Positions 28,042 to 39,899 of a stretch of 64,000 bases of DNA are shown one piece after another; within the stretch, counting starts at the first letter, position 1, and every line of letters starts with the position of its first letter. The notes under the pieces were generated by a model. That model made no database searches. It was not told where the DNA came from and was given only the letters and a program-made list of their open reading frames with translations. Made by a program: the position numbers and the translations under genes. The DNA comes from Palaemon carinicauda (taxonomy: Eukaryota > Arthropoda > Malacostraca > Decapoda > Palaemonidae), in NCBI RefSeq assembly GCF_036898095.1, contig NC_090730.1, forward strand, positions 23,488,303 to 23,552,302. Direction: 5' to 3'.

Positions 28042-31000
28042 CTTAGCTTCTTCTTCTTTCGTCAAGGAACATAGCAGGCTAGAAAAACCTCAGCTTCTTC
28101 TGTCTACAGGGCCAGCACTAACCCTTATGTTCACATCACAAAAGAATCTGTACTTCTTCGTCAAGGAACATAGCAGACTAGAAGAACCTCAGCTTCTTCT
28201 GTCTACAGGGCCAGCACCAACCCTTATGTTCACATGACAAAAGAATCTGTACTTCTTTCGTCAAGGAACATAGCAGACTAGAAGAACCTCAGCTTCTTCT
28301 GTCTACAGGGCCAGCACCAACCCTTATGTTCACATGACAAAAGAATCTGTACTTCTTTCGTCAAGGAACATAGCAGACTAGAAGAACCTCAGCTTCTTCT
28401 GTCTACAGGGCCAGCACCAACCCTTATGTTCACATGACAAAAGAATCTGTACTTCTTTCGTCAAGGAACATAGCAGACTAGAAGAACCTCAGCTTCTTCT
28501 GTCTACAGGGCCAGCACCAACCCTTATGTTCACATGACCAAAGACTGTACTTCTTTCGTCAAGGAACATAGCAGACTAGAAAACCTCAGCTTCTTCTGTC
28601 TACAGGGCCAGCACCAACCCTTATGATCACATGACAAAGAATCTGTACTTCTTTCGTCAAGGAACATAGCAGACTAGAAGAACCTCAGCTTCTTCTGTCT
28701 ACAGGGCCAGCACCAACCCTTATGTTCACATGACCAAAGAATCTGTACTTCTTTCGTCAAGGAACATAGCAGACTAGAAAACCTCAGCTTCTTCTGTCTA
28801 CAGTCCAGCACCAACCCTTATGTTCACATGACCAAAGAATCTGTACTTCTTTCGTCAAGGAACATAGCAGACTAGAAGAACCTCAGCTTCTTCTGTCTAC
28901 AAGGCCAGCACCAACCCTTATGTTCACATGACAAAAGAATCTGTACTTCTTTCGTCAAGGAACATAGCAGACTAGAAGAACCTCAGCTTCTTCTGTCTAC
29001 AGGGTCAGCACCGACCCTTACGTTCACATGACCAAAGAATCTGTACTTCTTTCGTCAAGGAACATAGCAGACTAGAAGAACCTCGGCTTCTTCTGTCTAC
29101 AGGGCCAGCACCAACCCTTATGTTCACATGACCAAAGAATCTGTACTTCTTTCGTCAAGGAACATAGCAGACTAGAAGAACCTCGCTTCTTCTGTCTACA
29201 GGGCCAGCACCAACCCTTATGTTCACACGACAAAAGAATCTGTACTTCTTTCGTCAAGGAACATAGCAGACTAGAAGAACCTCAGCTTCTTCTGTCTACA
29301 GGGCCAGCACCAACCCTTATGTTCACATGACAAAAGAATCTGTACTTCTTTCGTCAAGGAACATAGCAGGCTAGAAGAACCTTAGCTTCTTCTGTCTACA
29401 GGGCCAGCACCAACCCTTATGTTCACATGACAAAAGAATCTGTACTTCTTTCGTCCAAAGAACATAGCAGGCTAGAAGAACCTCAGCTTTTTCTGTCTAC
29501 AGGGCCAGCACCAACCCTTATGTTCACATCACAAAAGAGTCTGTACTTCTTTCGTCAAGGAACATAGCAGGCAAGAAGAACCTCAGCTTCTTCCGTCTAC
29601 AGGGCCAGCACCAACCCTTATGTTCACATCACAAAAGAGTCTGTACTTCTTTCGTCAAGGAACATAGCAGGCTAGAAGAACCTCAGCTTCTTCTGTCTAC
29701 AGGGCCAGCACCAACCCTTATGTTCACATCACAAAAGAGTCTGTACTTCTTTCGTCAAGGAACATAGCAGACTAGAAGAACCTGAGCTTCTTCTGTCTAC
29801 ATGGCCAGCACCAACCCTTATGTTCACATGACAAAAGAATCTTTACTTCTTTCGTCAAGGAACATAGCAGTCTAGAAGAACCTCAGCTTCTTCTGTCTAC
29901 AGGGCCAGAACCAACCCTTATGTTCACATGACAAAAGAATCTGCACTTCTTTCGTCAAGGAACATAGCAGACTAGAAGAACCTTAGCTTTATCTTCTTTC
30001 GTCAAGGAACATAGCAGGCTAGAAAAACCTCAGCTTCTTCTGTCTACAGGGCCAGCACTAACCCTTATGTTCACATCACAAAAGAGTCTGTACTTCTTTC
30101 TTCAAGGAACATAGCAAACTAGAAGAACCTCAGCTTCTACTGTCTACAGGGCCAGCACCAACCCTTATGTTCACATGACAAAAGAATCTGTACTTCTTTT
30201 GTCAAGGAACATAGCAGACTAGAAGAACCTCAGCTTATTCTGTCTACAGGGTCAGCACCAACCCTTATGTTCACATGACAAAAGAATCTGTACTTCTTTC
30301 GTCAAGGAACATAGCAGGCTAGAAGAACCTTAGCTTCTTCTGTCTACAGGGCCAGCACCAAACCCTTATGTTCACATGACAAAAGAATCTGTACTTCTTC
30401 GTCAAGGAACATAGCAGGCTAGAAGAACCTTAGCGTCTTCTCTCTACAGGGCCAGCACCAACCCTTTTGTTCACATCACAAAAGAGTCTGTACTTCTTTC
30501 CTCAAGGAACATAGCAGGCAAGAAGAACCTCAGCTTCTTCTGTCTACAGGGCCAGCACCAACCCTTATGTTCACATCACAAAAGAGTCTGTACTTCTTTC
30601 TTCAAGGAACATAGCAGACTAGAAGAACCTCAGCTTCTACTGTCTACAGGGCCAGCACCAACCCTTATGTTCACATGACAAAGGAATCTGTACTTCTTTC
30701 GTCAAGGAACATAGCAGACTAGAAGAACCTCAGCTTCTTCTGTCTACAGGGCCAGCACCAACCCTTATGTTCACATGACAAAAGAATCTGTACTTCTTTC
30801 GTCAAGGAACATAGCAGACTAGAAGAACCTCAGCTTCTTCTGTCTACAGGGCCAGCACCAACCCTTATGTTCAAATGACAAAAGAATCTGTACTTCTTTC
30901 GTCAAGGAACATAGTAGACTAGAAGACCCTCAGCTTCTTCTGTCTAGAGGGCCAGCACCAACCCTTATGTTCACATGACAAAAGAATCTGTACTTTTTTC

Positions 31001-34000
31001 GTCAAGGAACATAGCAGTCTAGAAGACCCTGAGCTTCTTCTGTCTACAGGTCCAGCACCAACCCTTATGTTCACATGACCAAAGAATCTGTACTTCTTTC
31101 GTCAAGGAACATAGCAGACTAGAAGAACCTCAGCTTCTTCTGTCTACAGGTCCAGCACCAACCCTTATGTTCACATGACCAAAGAATCTGTACTTCTTCG
31201 TCAAGGAACATAGCAGACTAGAAGAACCTCAGCTTCTTCTGTCTACAAGGCCAGCACCAACCCTTATGTTCGCATGACAAAAGAATCTGTACTTCTTTCG
31301 TCACGGAACATAGCAGACTAGAAGACCCTCAGCTTCTTCTGTCTACAGGTCCAGCACCAACCCTTATGTTCACATGACAAAAGAATCTGTACTTCTTTCG
31401 TCAAGGAACATAGCAGACTAGAAGAACCTTAGCTTCTTCTTCTTTCGTCAAGGAACATAGCAGGCTAGAAAAACCTCAGCTTCTTCTGTCTACAGGGCCA
31501 GCACCGACCCTTATGTTCACATGACCAAAGAATCTGTACTTCTTTCGTCAAGGAACATAGCAGACTAGAAGAACCTCAGCTTCTTCTGTCTACAGGTCCA
31601 GCACCAACCCTTATGTTCACATGACCAAAGAATCTGTACTTCTTCGTCAAGGAACATAGCAGACTAGAAGAACCTCAGCTTCTTCTGTCTACAAGGCCAG
31701 CACCAACCTTTATGTTCACATGACAAAAGAATCTGTACTTCTTTCGTCAAGGAACATAGCAGACTAGAAGACTCTCAGCTTCTTCTGTCTACAGGGCCAG
31801 CACCAACCCTTATGTTCACATGACAAAAGAATCTGTACTTCTTTCGTCAAGGAACATAGCAGACTAAAAGTACCTCAGCTTCTTCTGTCTACAGGGCCAG
31901 CACCGACCCTTATGTTCACATGACAAAAGAATCTGTACTTCTTTCGTCAAGGAACATAGCAGGCTAGAAGAACCTCAGCTTCTTCTGTCTACAGGGCCAG
32001 CACCAACCCTTATGTTCACATCACAAAAGAGTCTGTACTTCTTTCGTCAAGGAACATAACAGGCTAGAAGAACCTTAGCTTCTTCTGTCTACAGGGCCAG
32101 CACCAACCCTTATGTTCACATGACCAAAGAATCTGTACTTCTTTCGTCAAGGAACATAGCAGACTAGAAGAACCTCAGCTTCTTCTGTCTACAGGGCCAG
32201 CACCAACCCTTATGTTCACATGACCAAAGAATCTGTACTTCTACGTCAAGGAACATAGCAGACTAGAAAAACCTCAGCTTCTTCTGTCTACATGTCCAGC
32301 ACCAACCCTTATGTTCACATGACCAAAGAATCTGTACTTCTTCGTCAAGGAACATACCAGACTAGAAGAACCTCAGCTTCTTCTGTCTACAGGGCCAGCA
32401 CCAACCCTTATGTTCACATGACAAAAGAATCTGTACTTCTTTCGTCAAGGAACATAGCAGACTAGAAGAACCTCAGCTTCCTCTGTCTACAGGGTCAGCA
32501 CCGACCCTTACGTTCACATGACCAAAGAATCTGTACTTCTTTCGTCACGGAACATAGCAGACTAGAAGAACCTCGGCTTCTTCTGTCTACAGGGCCAGCA
32601 CCAACCCTTATGTTCACATGACAAAAGAATCTGTACTTTTTTCGTCACGGAACATAGCAGACTAGAAGAACCTCAGCTTCCTCTGTCTACAGGGCCAGCA
32701 CAACACTTATGTTCACATCACAAAAGAGTCTGTACTTCTTTCGTCAAGGAACATAGCAGGCTAGACGAACCTCAGCTTCTTCTGTCTACAGGGCCAGCAC
32801 CAACCCTTATGTTCACATGACAAAAGAATCTGTACTTCTTCGTCAAGGAACATAGCAGGCTAGAAGAACCTTAGCGTCCTCTCTCTACAGGGCCAGCACC
32901 AACCCTTATGTTCACATGACAAAAGAATCTGTACTTCTTTCGTCAAGGAACATAGCAGGCTAGAAGAACCTCAGCTTCTTCTGTCTACAGGGCCAGCACC
33001 AACCCTTATGTTCGCATCACAAAAGAGTCTGTACTTCTTTCCTCAAGGAACATAGCAGGCAAGAAGAATCTCAGCTTCTTCTGTCTACAGGGCTAGCACC
33101 AACCCTTATGTTCACATCACAAAAGAGTCTGTACTTCTTTCGTCAAGGAACATAGCAGGCTAGAAGAACCTCAGCTTCTTCTGTCTACAGGGCCAGCACC
33201 AACCCTTATGTTCACATCACAAAAGAGTCTGTACTTCTTTCCTCAAGGAACATAGCAGAATAGAAGAACCTGAGCTTCTTCTGTCTACATGGCCAGCACC
33301 AACCCTTTTGTTCACATGACAAAAGAATCTGTACTTCTTTCGTCAAGGAACATAGCAGACTAGAAGAACCTCAGCTTCTTCTGTCTACAGGGCCAGCACC
33401 AACCCTTATGTTCACATGACAAAAGAGTCTGTACTTCTTTCGTCAAGGAACATAGCAGGCTAGAAGAACCTCAGCTTCTTCTGTCTATAGGGCCAGCACC
33501 AACCATTATGTTCACATGACAAAAGAATCTGTACTTCTTCGTCAAGGAACATAGCAGACTAGAAGAACCTCAGCTTCTTCTGTCTACAAGGCCAGCACCA
33601 ACCCTTATGTTCAAATGACAAAAGAATCTGTACTTCTTTCGTCAAGGAACATAGCAGACTAGAAGAACCTCAGCTTCCTCTGTCTACAGGGCCAGCACCA
33701 ACCCTTTTGTTCACATGACAAGAGAATCTGTACTTCTTTCGTCAAGGAACATAGCAGACTAGAAGAACCTCGGCTTCTTCTCTCTACAGGGCCAGCACCA
33801 ACCTTTATGTTCACATGACAAAAGAATCTGTACTTCTTCGTCAAGGAACATAGCAGGCTAGAAGAACCTTAGCTTCTTCTCTCTACAGGGCCAGCACCAA
33901 CCCTTATGTTCACATGACAAAAGAATCTGTACTTCTTTCGTCAAGGAACATAGCAGACTAGAAGAACCTCAGCTTCTTCTGTCTACAGGGCCAGCACCAA

Positions 34001-37000
34001 CCCTTATGTTCACATGACAAAAGAATCTGTACTTCTTCGTCAAGGAACATAGTATGCTAGAAGAACATTAGCTTTTTCTCTATACAGGGCCAGCACCAAC
34101 CATTATGTTCACATGACAAAAGAATCTGTACTTCTTTCGTCAAGGAACATAGCAAACTAGAAGAACCTTAGCTTCTTCTTCTTTCGTCAAGGAACATAGC
34201 AGGCTAGAAAAACCTCAGCTTCTTCTGTCTACAGGGCCAGCACTAACCCTTATGTTCACATCACAAAAGAGTCTGTACTTCTTTCTTCAAGGAACATAGC
34301 AGACTAGAAGAACCTCAGCTTCTTCTGTCTACAGGGTCAGCACCAACCCTTATGTTCACATGACGAAAGAATCTGTACTTCTTTCGTCAAGGAACATAGC
34401 AGGCTAGAAGAACCTTAGCTTCTTCTGTCTACAGGGTCAGCACCAACCCTTATGTTCATATGACAAAAGAATCTGTACTTCTTTCGTCAAGGATCATAGC
34501 AGACTAGAAGAACCTCAGCTTCTTCTGTCTACAGGGCCAGCACCAACCCTTATGTTCACATCACAAAAGAGTCTGTTCTTCTTTCGACAAGGAACATAAC
34601 AGGCTAGAAGAACCTTAGCTTCTCCTGTCTACAGGGCCAGCACCAACCCTTATGTTCACATGACCAAAGAATCTGTACTTCTTTCGTCAAGGAACATAGT
34701 AGACTAGAAGACCCTCAGCTTCTTCTGTCTAGAGGGCCAGCACCAACCCTTATGTTCACATGACAAAAGAATCTGTACTTCTTTCGTCAAGGAACATAGC
34801 AGGCTAGAAGAACCTTAGCTTCTTCTGTCTACAGGGTCAGCACCAACCCTTATGTTCACATGACAAAAGAATCTGTACTTCTTCGTCAAGGAACATAGCA
34901 GGCTAGAAGAACCTTAGCGTCTTCTCTCTACAGGGCCAGCACCAACGTTTATGTTCACATCACAAAAGAGTCTGTACTTCTTTCCTCAAGGAACATAGCA
35001 GGCAAGAAGAATCTCAGCTTCTTCTGTCTACAGGGCCAGCACCAACCCTTATGTTCACATCACAAAAGAGTCTGTACTTCTTTCGTCAAGGAGCATAGCA
35101 GGCTAGAAGAACCTCAGCTTCTTCTGTCTACAGGGCCAGCACCAACCCTTATGTTCACATCACAAAAGAGTCTGTACTTCTTTCGTCAAGGAACATAGCA
35201 GACTAGAAGAACCTGAGCTTCTTCTGTCTACATGGCCAGCACCAACCCTTTTGTTCACATGACAAAAGAATCTGTACTTCTTTCGTCAAGGAACATAGCA
35301 GTCTAGAAGACCCTCAGCTTCTTCTGTCTACAGGGCCAGAACCAACCCTTATGTTCACATGACAAAAGAATCTGTACTTCTTTGGTCAAGGAACATAGCA
35401 GACTAGAAGAACCTTAGCTTCTTCTTCTTTCGTCAAGGAACATAGCAGGCTAGAAAAACCTCAGCTTCTTCTGTCTACAGGGCCAGCACTAACCCTTATG
35501 TTCACATCACAAAAGAGTCTGTACTTCTTTCTTCAAGGAACATAGCAGACTAGAAGAACCTCAGCTTCTTCTGTCTACAGGGTCAGCACCAACCCTTATG
35601 TTCACATGACCAAAGAATCTTTACTTCTTTCGTCAAGGAACATAGCAGGCTAGAAGAACCTTAGCTTCTTCTGTCTACAGGGTCAGCACCAACCCTTATG
35701 TTCACATGACAAAAGAATCTGTACTTCTTCGTCAAGGAACATAGCAGGCTAGAAGAACCTTAGCGTCTTCTCTCTACAGGGCCAGCACCAACCCTTATGT
35801 TCACATGACAAAAGAATCTGTACTTCTTTCCTCAAGGAACATAGCAGGCAAGAAGAACCTCAGCTTCTTCTGTCTACAGGGCCAGAACCAACCCTTATGT
35901 TCACATCACAAAAGAGTCTGAACTTCTTTCCTCAAGGAACATAGCAGACTAGAAGAACCTCAGCTTCTACTGTCTACAGGGCCAGCACCAACCCTTTTGT
36001 TCACATGACAAAAGAATCTGTACTTCTTTCGTCAAGGAACATAGCAGACTAGAAGAACCTCAGCTTCTTCTGTCTACAGGGCCAGCACCAACCCTTATGT
36101 TCACATGACAAAAGAATCTGTACTTCTTTCGTCAAGGAACATAGCAGACTAGAAGAACCTCAGCTTCTTCTGTCTACAGGGCCAGCACCAACCCTTATGT
36201 TCAAATGACAAAAGAATCTGTACTTCTTCGTCAAGGAACATAGCAGACTAGAAGACCCTCAGCTTCTTCTGTCTAGAGGGCCAGCACCAACCCTTATGTT
36301 CACATGACAAAAGAATCTGTACTTCTTTCGTCAAGGAACATAGCAGTCTAGAAGACCCTCAGCTTCTTCTGTCTACAGGTCCAGCACCAACCCTTATGTT
36401 CACATGACCAAAGAATCTGTACTTCTTTCGTCAAGGAACATAGCAGACTAGAAGAACCTCAGCTTCTTCTGTCTACAGGTCCAGCACCAACCCTTATGTT
36501 CACATGACCAAAGAATCTGTACTTCTTCGTCAAGGAACATAGCAGACTAGAAGAACCTCAGCTTCTTCTGTCTACAAGGCCAGCACCAACCCTTATGTTC
36601 ACATGACAAAAGAATCTGTACTTCTTTCGTCAAGGAACATAGCAGACTAGAAGAACCTTAGCTTCTTCTTCTTTCGTCAAGGAACATAGCAGGCTAGAAA
36701 AACCTCAGCTTTTTCTGTCTACAGGGCCAGCACTAACCCTTATGTTCACATCACAAAAGAGTCTGTACTTCTTTCTTCAAGGAACATAGCAGACTAGAAG
36801 AACCTCAGCTTCTACTGTCTACAGGGCCAGCACCAACCCATATGTTCAAATGACAAAAGAATCTGTACTTCTTTCGTCAAGGAACATAGCAAACTAGAAG
36901 ACCCTCAGCTTCTTCTGTCTAGAGGGCCAGCACCAACCCTTATGTTCACATGACAAAAGAATCTGTACTTCTTTTGTCAAGGAACATAGCAGACTAGAAG

Positions 37001-37060
37001 AACCTTAGCTTCTTCTTCTTTCCTCAAGGAACATAGCAGGCTAGAAAAACCTCAGCTTCT
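28042..37060. repeat. Seven satellite units sharing the same 53-bp internal deletion
   Basis: Shortened units of 47 bp read CTTAGCTTCTTCTTCTTTCG, lacking the 53 bp from GTCTACAG to CTGTAC. They start at about 28,042, 29,982 (one base differs), 31,428, 34,167, 35,413, 36,657 and 37,003. The break lies between TTCT direct repeats, which fits slippage or microhomology-mediated deletion. The following unit usually has GAAAAACCTCAGC, so the copies are one event spread by segmental duplication rather than seven separate deletions. Confidence 0.85.
33480..34120. repeat. Higher-order repeat, 5.08-kb lag, left copy
   Basis: This run of units (CTGTCTATAGGGCC with AACCATTATG, then TTCAAATGAC, then CTTCCTCTG with CCCTTTTGTTC and GACAAGAGAATC, then AGTATGCTAGAAG with CTTTTTCTCTATAC) is found again at about 38,550-39,190. 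The lag is about 5,078 bp and constant along the segment. Confidence 0.8.
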
Positions 37061-37339
37061 TCTGTCTACAGGGTCAGCACTAACCCTTATGTTCACATCA
37101 CAAAAGAGTCTGTACTTCTTTCTTCAAGGAACATAGCAAACTAGAAGAACCTCAGCTTCTACTGTCTACAGGGCCAGCACCGACCCTTATGTTCACATGA
37201 CAAAAGAATCTGTACTTCTTTCGTCAAGGAACATAGCAGACTAAAAGTACCTCAGCTTCTTCTGTCTACAGGGCCAGCACCGACCCTTATGTTCACATGA
37301 CCAAAGAATCTGTACTTCTTTCGTCAAGGAACATAGCAG

Positions 37340-38740
37340 ACTAGAAGAACCTCAGCCTCCTCTGTCTACAGGTCCAGCACCAACCCTTATGTTCACATGA
37401 CCAAAGAATCTGTACTTCTTCGTCAAGGAACATAGCAGACTAGAAGAACCTCAGCTTCTTCTGTCTGCAAGGCCAGCACCAACCTTTATGTTCACATGAC
37501 AAAAGAATCTGTACTTCTTTCGTCAAGGAACATAGCAGACTAGAAGACCCTCAGCTTCTTCTGTCTACAGGGCCAGCACCAACCCTTATGTTCACATGAC
37601 AAAAGAATCTGTACTTCTTTCGTCAAGGAACATAGCAGACTAAAAGTACCTCAGCTTCTTCTGTCTACAGGGCTAGCACCGACCCTTCTGTTCACATGAC
37701 AAAAGAATCTGTACTTCTTTCGTCAAGGAACATAGCAGGCTAGAAGAACCTCAGCTTCTTCTCTCTACAGGGCCAGCACCAACCCTTATGTTCACATCAC
37801 AAAAGAGTCTGTACTTCTTTCGTCAAGGAACATAGCAGGCTAGAAGAACCTCAGCTTCTTCTGTCTATAGGGCCAGCACCAACCATTATGTTCACATGAC
37901 AAAAGAATCTGTACTTCTTCGTCAAGGAACATAGCAGACTAGAAGAACCTCAGCTTCTTCTGTCTACAAGGCCAGCACCAACCCTTATGTTCAAATGACA
38001 AAAGAATCTGTACTTCTTTCGTCAAGGAACATAGCAGACTAGAAGAACCTCAGCCTCCTCTGTCTACAGGTCCAGCACCAACCCTTATGTTCACATGACC
38101 AAAGAATCTGTACTTCTTCGTCAAGGAACATAGCAGACTAGAAGAACCTCAGCTTCTTCTGTCTGCAAGGCCAGCACCAACCTTTATGTTCACATGACAA
38201 AAGAATCTGTACTTCTTTCGTCAAGGAACATAGCAGACTAGAAGACCCTCAGCTTCTTCTGTCTACAGGGCCAGCACCAACCCTTATGTTCACATGACAA
38301 AAGAATCTGTACTTCTTTCGTCAAGGAACATAGCAGACTAAAAGTACCTCAGCTTCTTCTGTCTACAGGGCCAGCACCGACCCTTCTGTTCACATGACAA
38401 AAGAATCTGTACTTCTTTCGTCAAGGAACCTAGCAGGCTAGAAGAACCTCAGCTTCTTCTCTCTACAGGGCCAGCACCAACCCTTATGTTCACATCACAA
38501 AAGAGTCTGTACTTCTTTCGTCAAGGAACATAGCAGGCTAGAAGAACCTCAGCTTCTTCTGTCTATAGGGCCAGCACCAACCATTATGTTCACATGAGAA
38601 AAGAATCTGTACTTCTTCGTCAAGGAACATAGCAGACTAGAAGAACCTCAGCTTCTTCTGTCTACAATGCCAGCACCAACCCTTATGTTCAAATGACAAA
38701 AGAATCTGTACTTCTTTCGTCAAGGAACATAGCAGACTAG
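37340..38740. repeat. Higher-order repeat, two tandem copies of about 0.7 kb (7 units)
   Basis: The seven-unit order beginning CAGCCTCCTCTGTCTACAGG, then CTGTCTGCAAGGCC with AACCTTTATG, CTAAAAGTACC, CCCTTCTGTTC, then CTGTCTATAGGGCC, occurs twice in tandem with a lag of about 698 bp (markers near 37,350 and 38,050). The second copy runs into the right copy of the 5.08-kb repeat, so duplications are nested. Confidence 0.8.
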
Positions 38741-39899
38741 AAGAACCTCAGCTTCCTCTGTCTACAGGGCCAGCACCAACCCTTTTGTTCACATGACAAG
38801 AGAATCTGTACTTCTTTCGTCAAGGAACATAGCAGACTAGAAGAACCTCGGCTTCTTCTCTCTACAGGGCCAGCACCAACACTTATGTTCACATGACAAA
38901 AGAATATGTACTTCTTCGTCAAGGAACATAGCAGGCTAGAAGAACCTTAGCTTCTTCTCTTTACAGGGCCAGCACCAACCCTCATGTTCACATGACAAAA
39001 GAATCTGTACTTCTTTCGTCAAGGAACATAGCAGACTAGAAGAACCTCAGCTTCTTCTGTCTACAGGGCCAGCACCAACCCTTATGTTCACATGACAAAA
39101 GAATCTGTACTTCTTCGTCAAGGAACATAGTATGCTAGAAGAACCTTAGCTTTTTCTCTATACAGGGCCAGCACCAACCATTATGTTCACATGACAAAAG
39201 AATCTGTACTTCTTTCGTCAAGTAACATAGCAGGCTAGAAGAACCTCAGCTTCTTCTGTCTACAGGGCCAGCACCAACCCTTATGTTCACATCACAAAAG
39301 AGTCTGGACTTTTTTCGTCAAGGAACATAGCAGGCTAGAAGAACCTCAGCTTCTTCTGTCTACAGGGCCAGCACCAACCCTTATGTTCACATCACAAAAG
39401 AGTCTGTATTTCTTTCCTCAAGGAACATAGCAGGCAAGAAGAACCTCAGCTTCTTCTGTCTACAGGGCCAGCACCAACCCTTATGTTCCCATCACAAAAG
39501 AGTCTGTACTTCTTTCGTCAAGGAACATAGCAGGCTAAAAGAACCTCAGCTTCTTCTGTCTACAGGGCCAGCACCAACCCTTATGTTCACATCACAAAAG
39601 AGTCTGTACTTCTTTCGTCAAGGAATATAGCAGACTAGAAGAACCTCAGCTTCTTCTGTCTACAGGGCCAGCACCAACCCTTATGTTCACATGACAAAAG
39701 AATCTGGAATTCATTCGTCAAGGAACATAGCAGGCTAGAAGAACCTCAGCTTCTTCTGTCTACAGGGCCAGCACTCTTATGTTCATATGACAAAAGAATC
39801 TGTACTTCTTCGTCAAGGAACATAGCAGGCTACAAGAACCTCAGCTTCTTCTGTCTACAGGGCCAGTACCAACCCTTATGTTCAAATGACAAAAGAATC

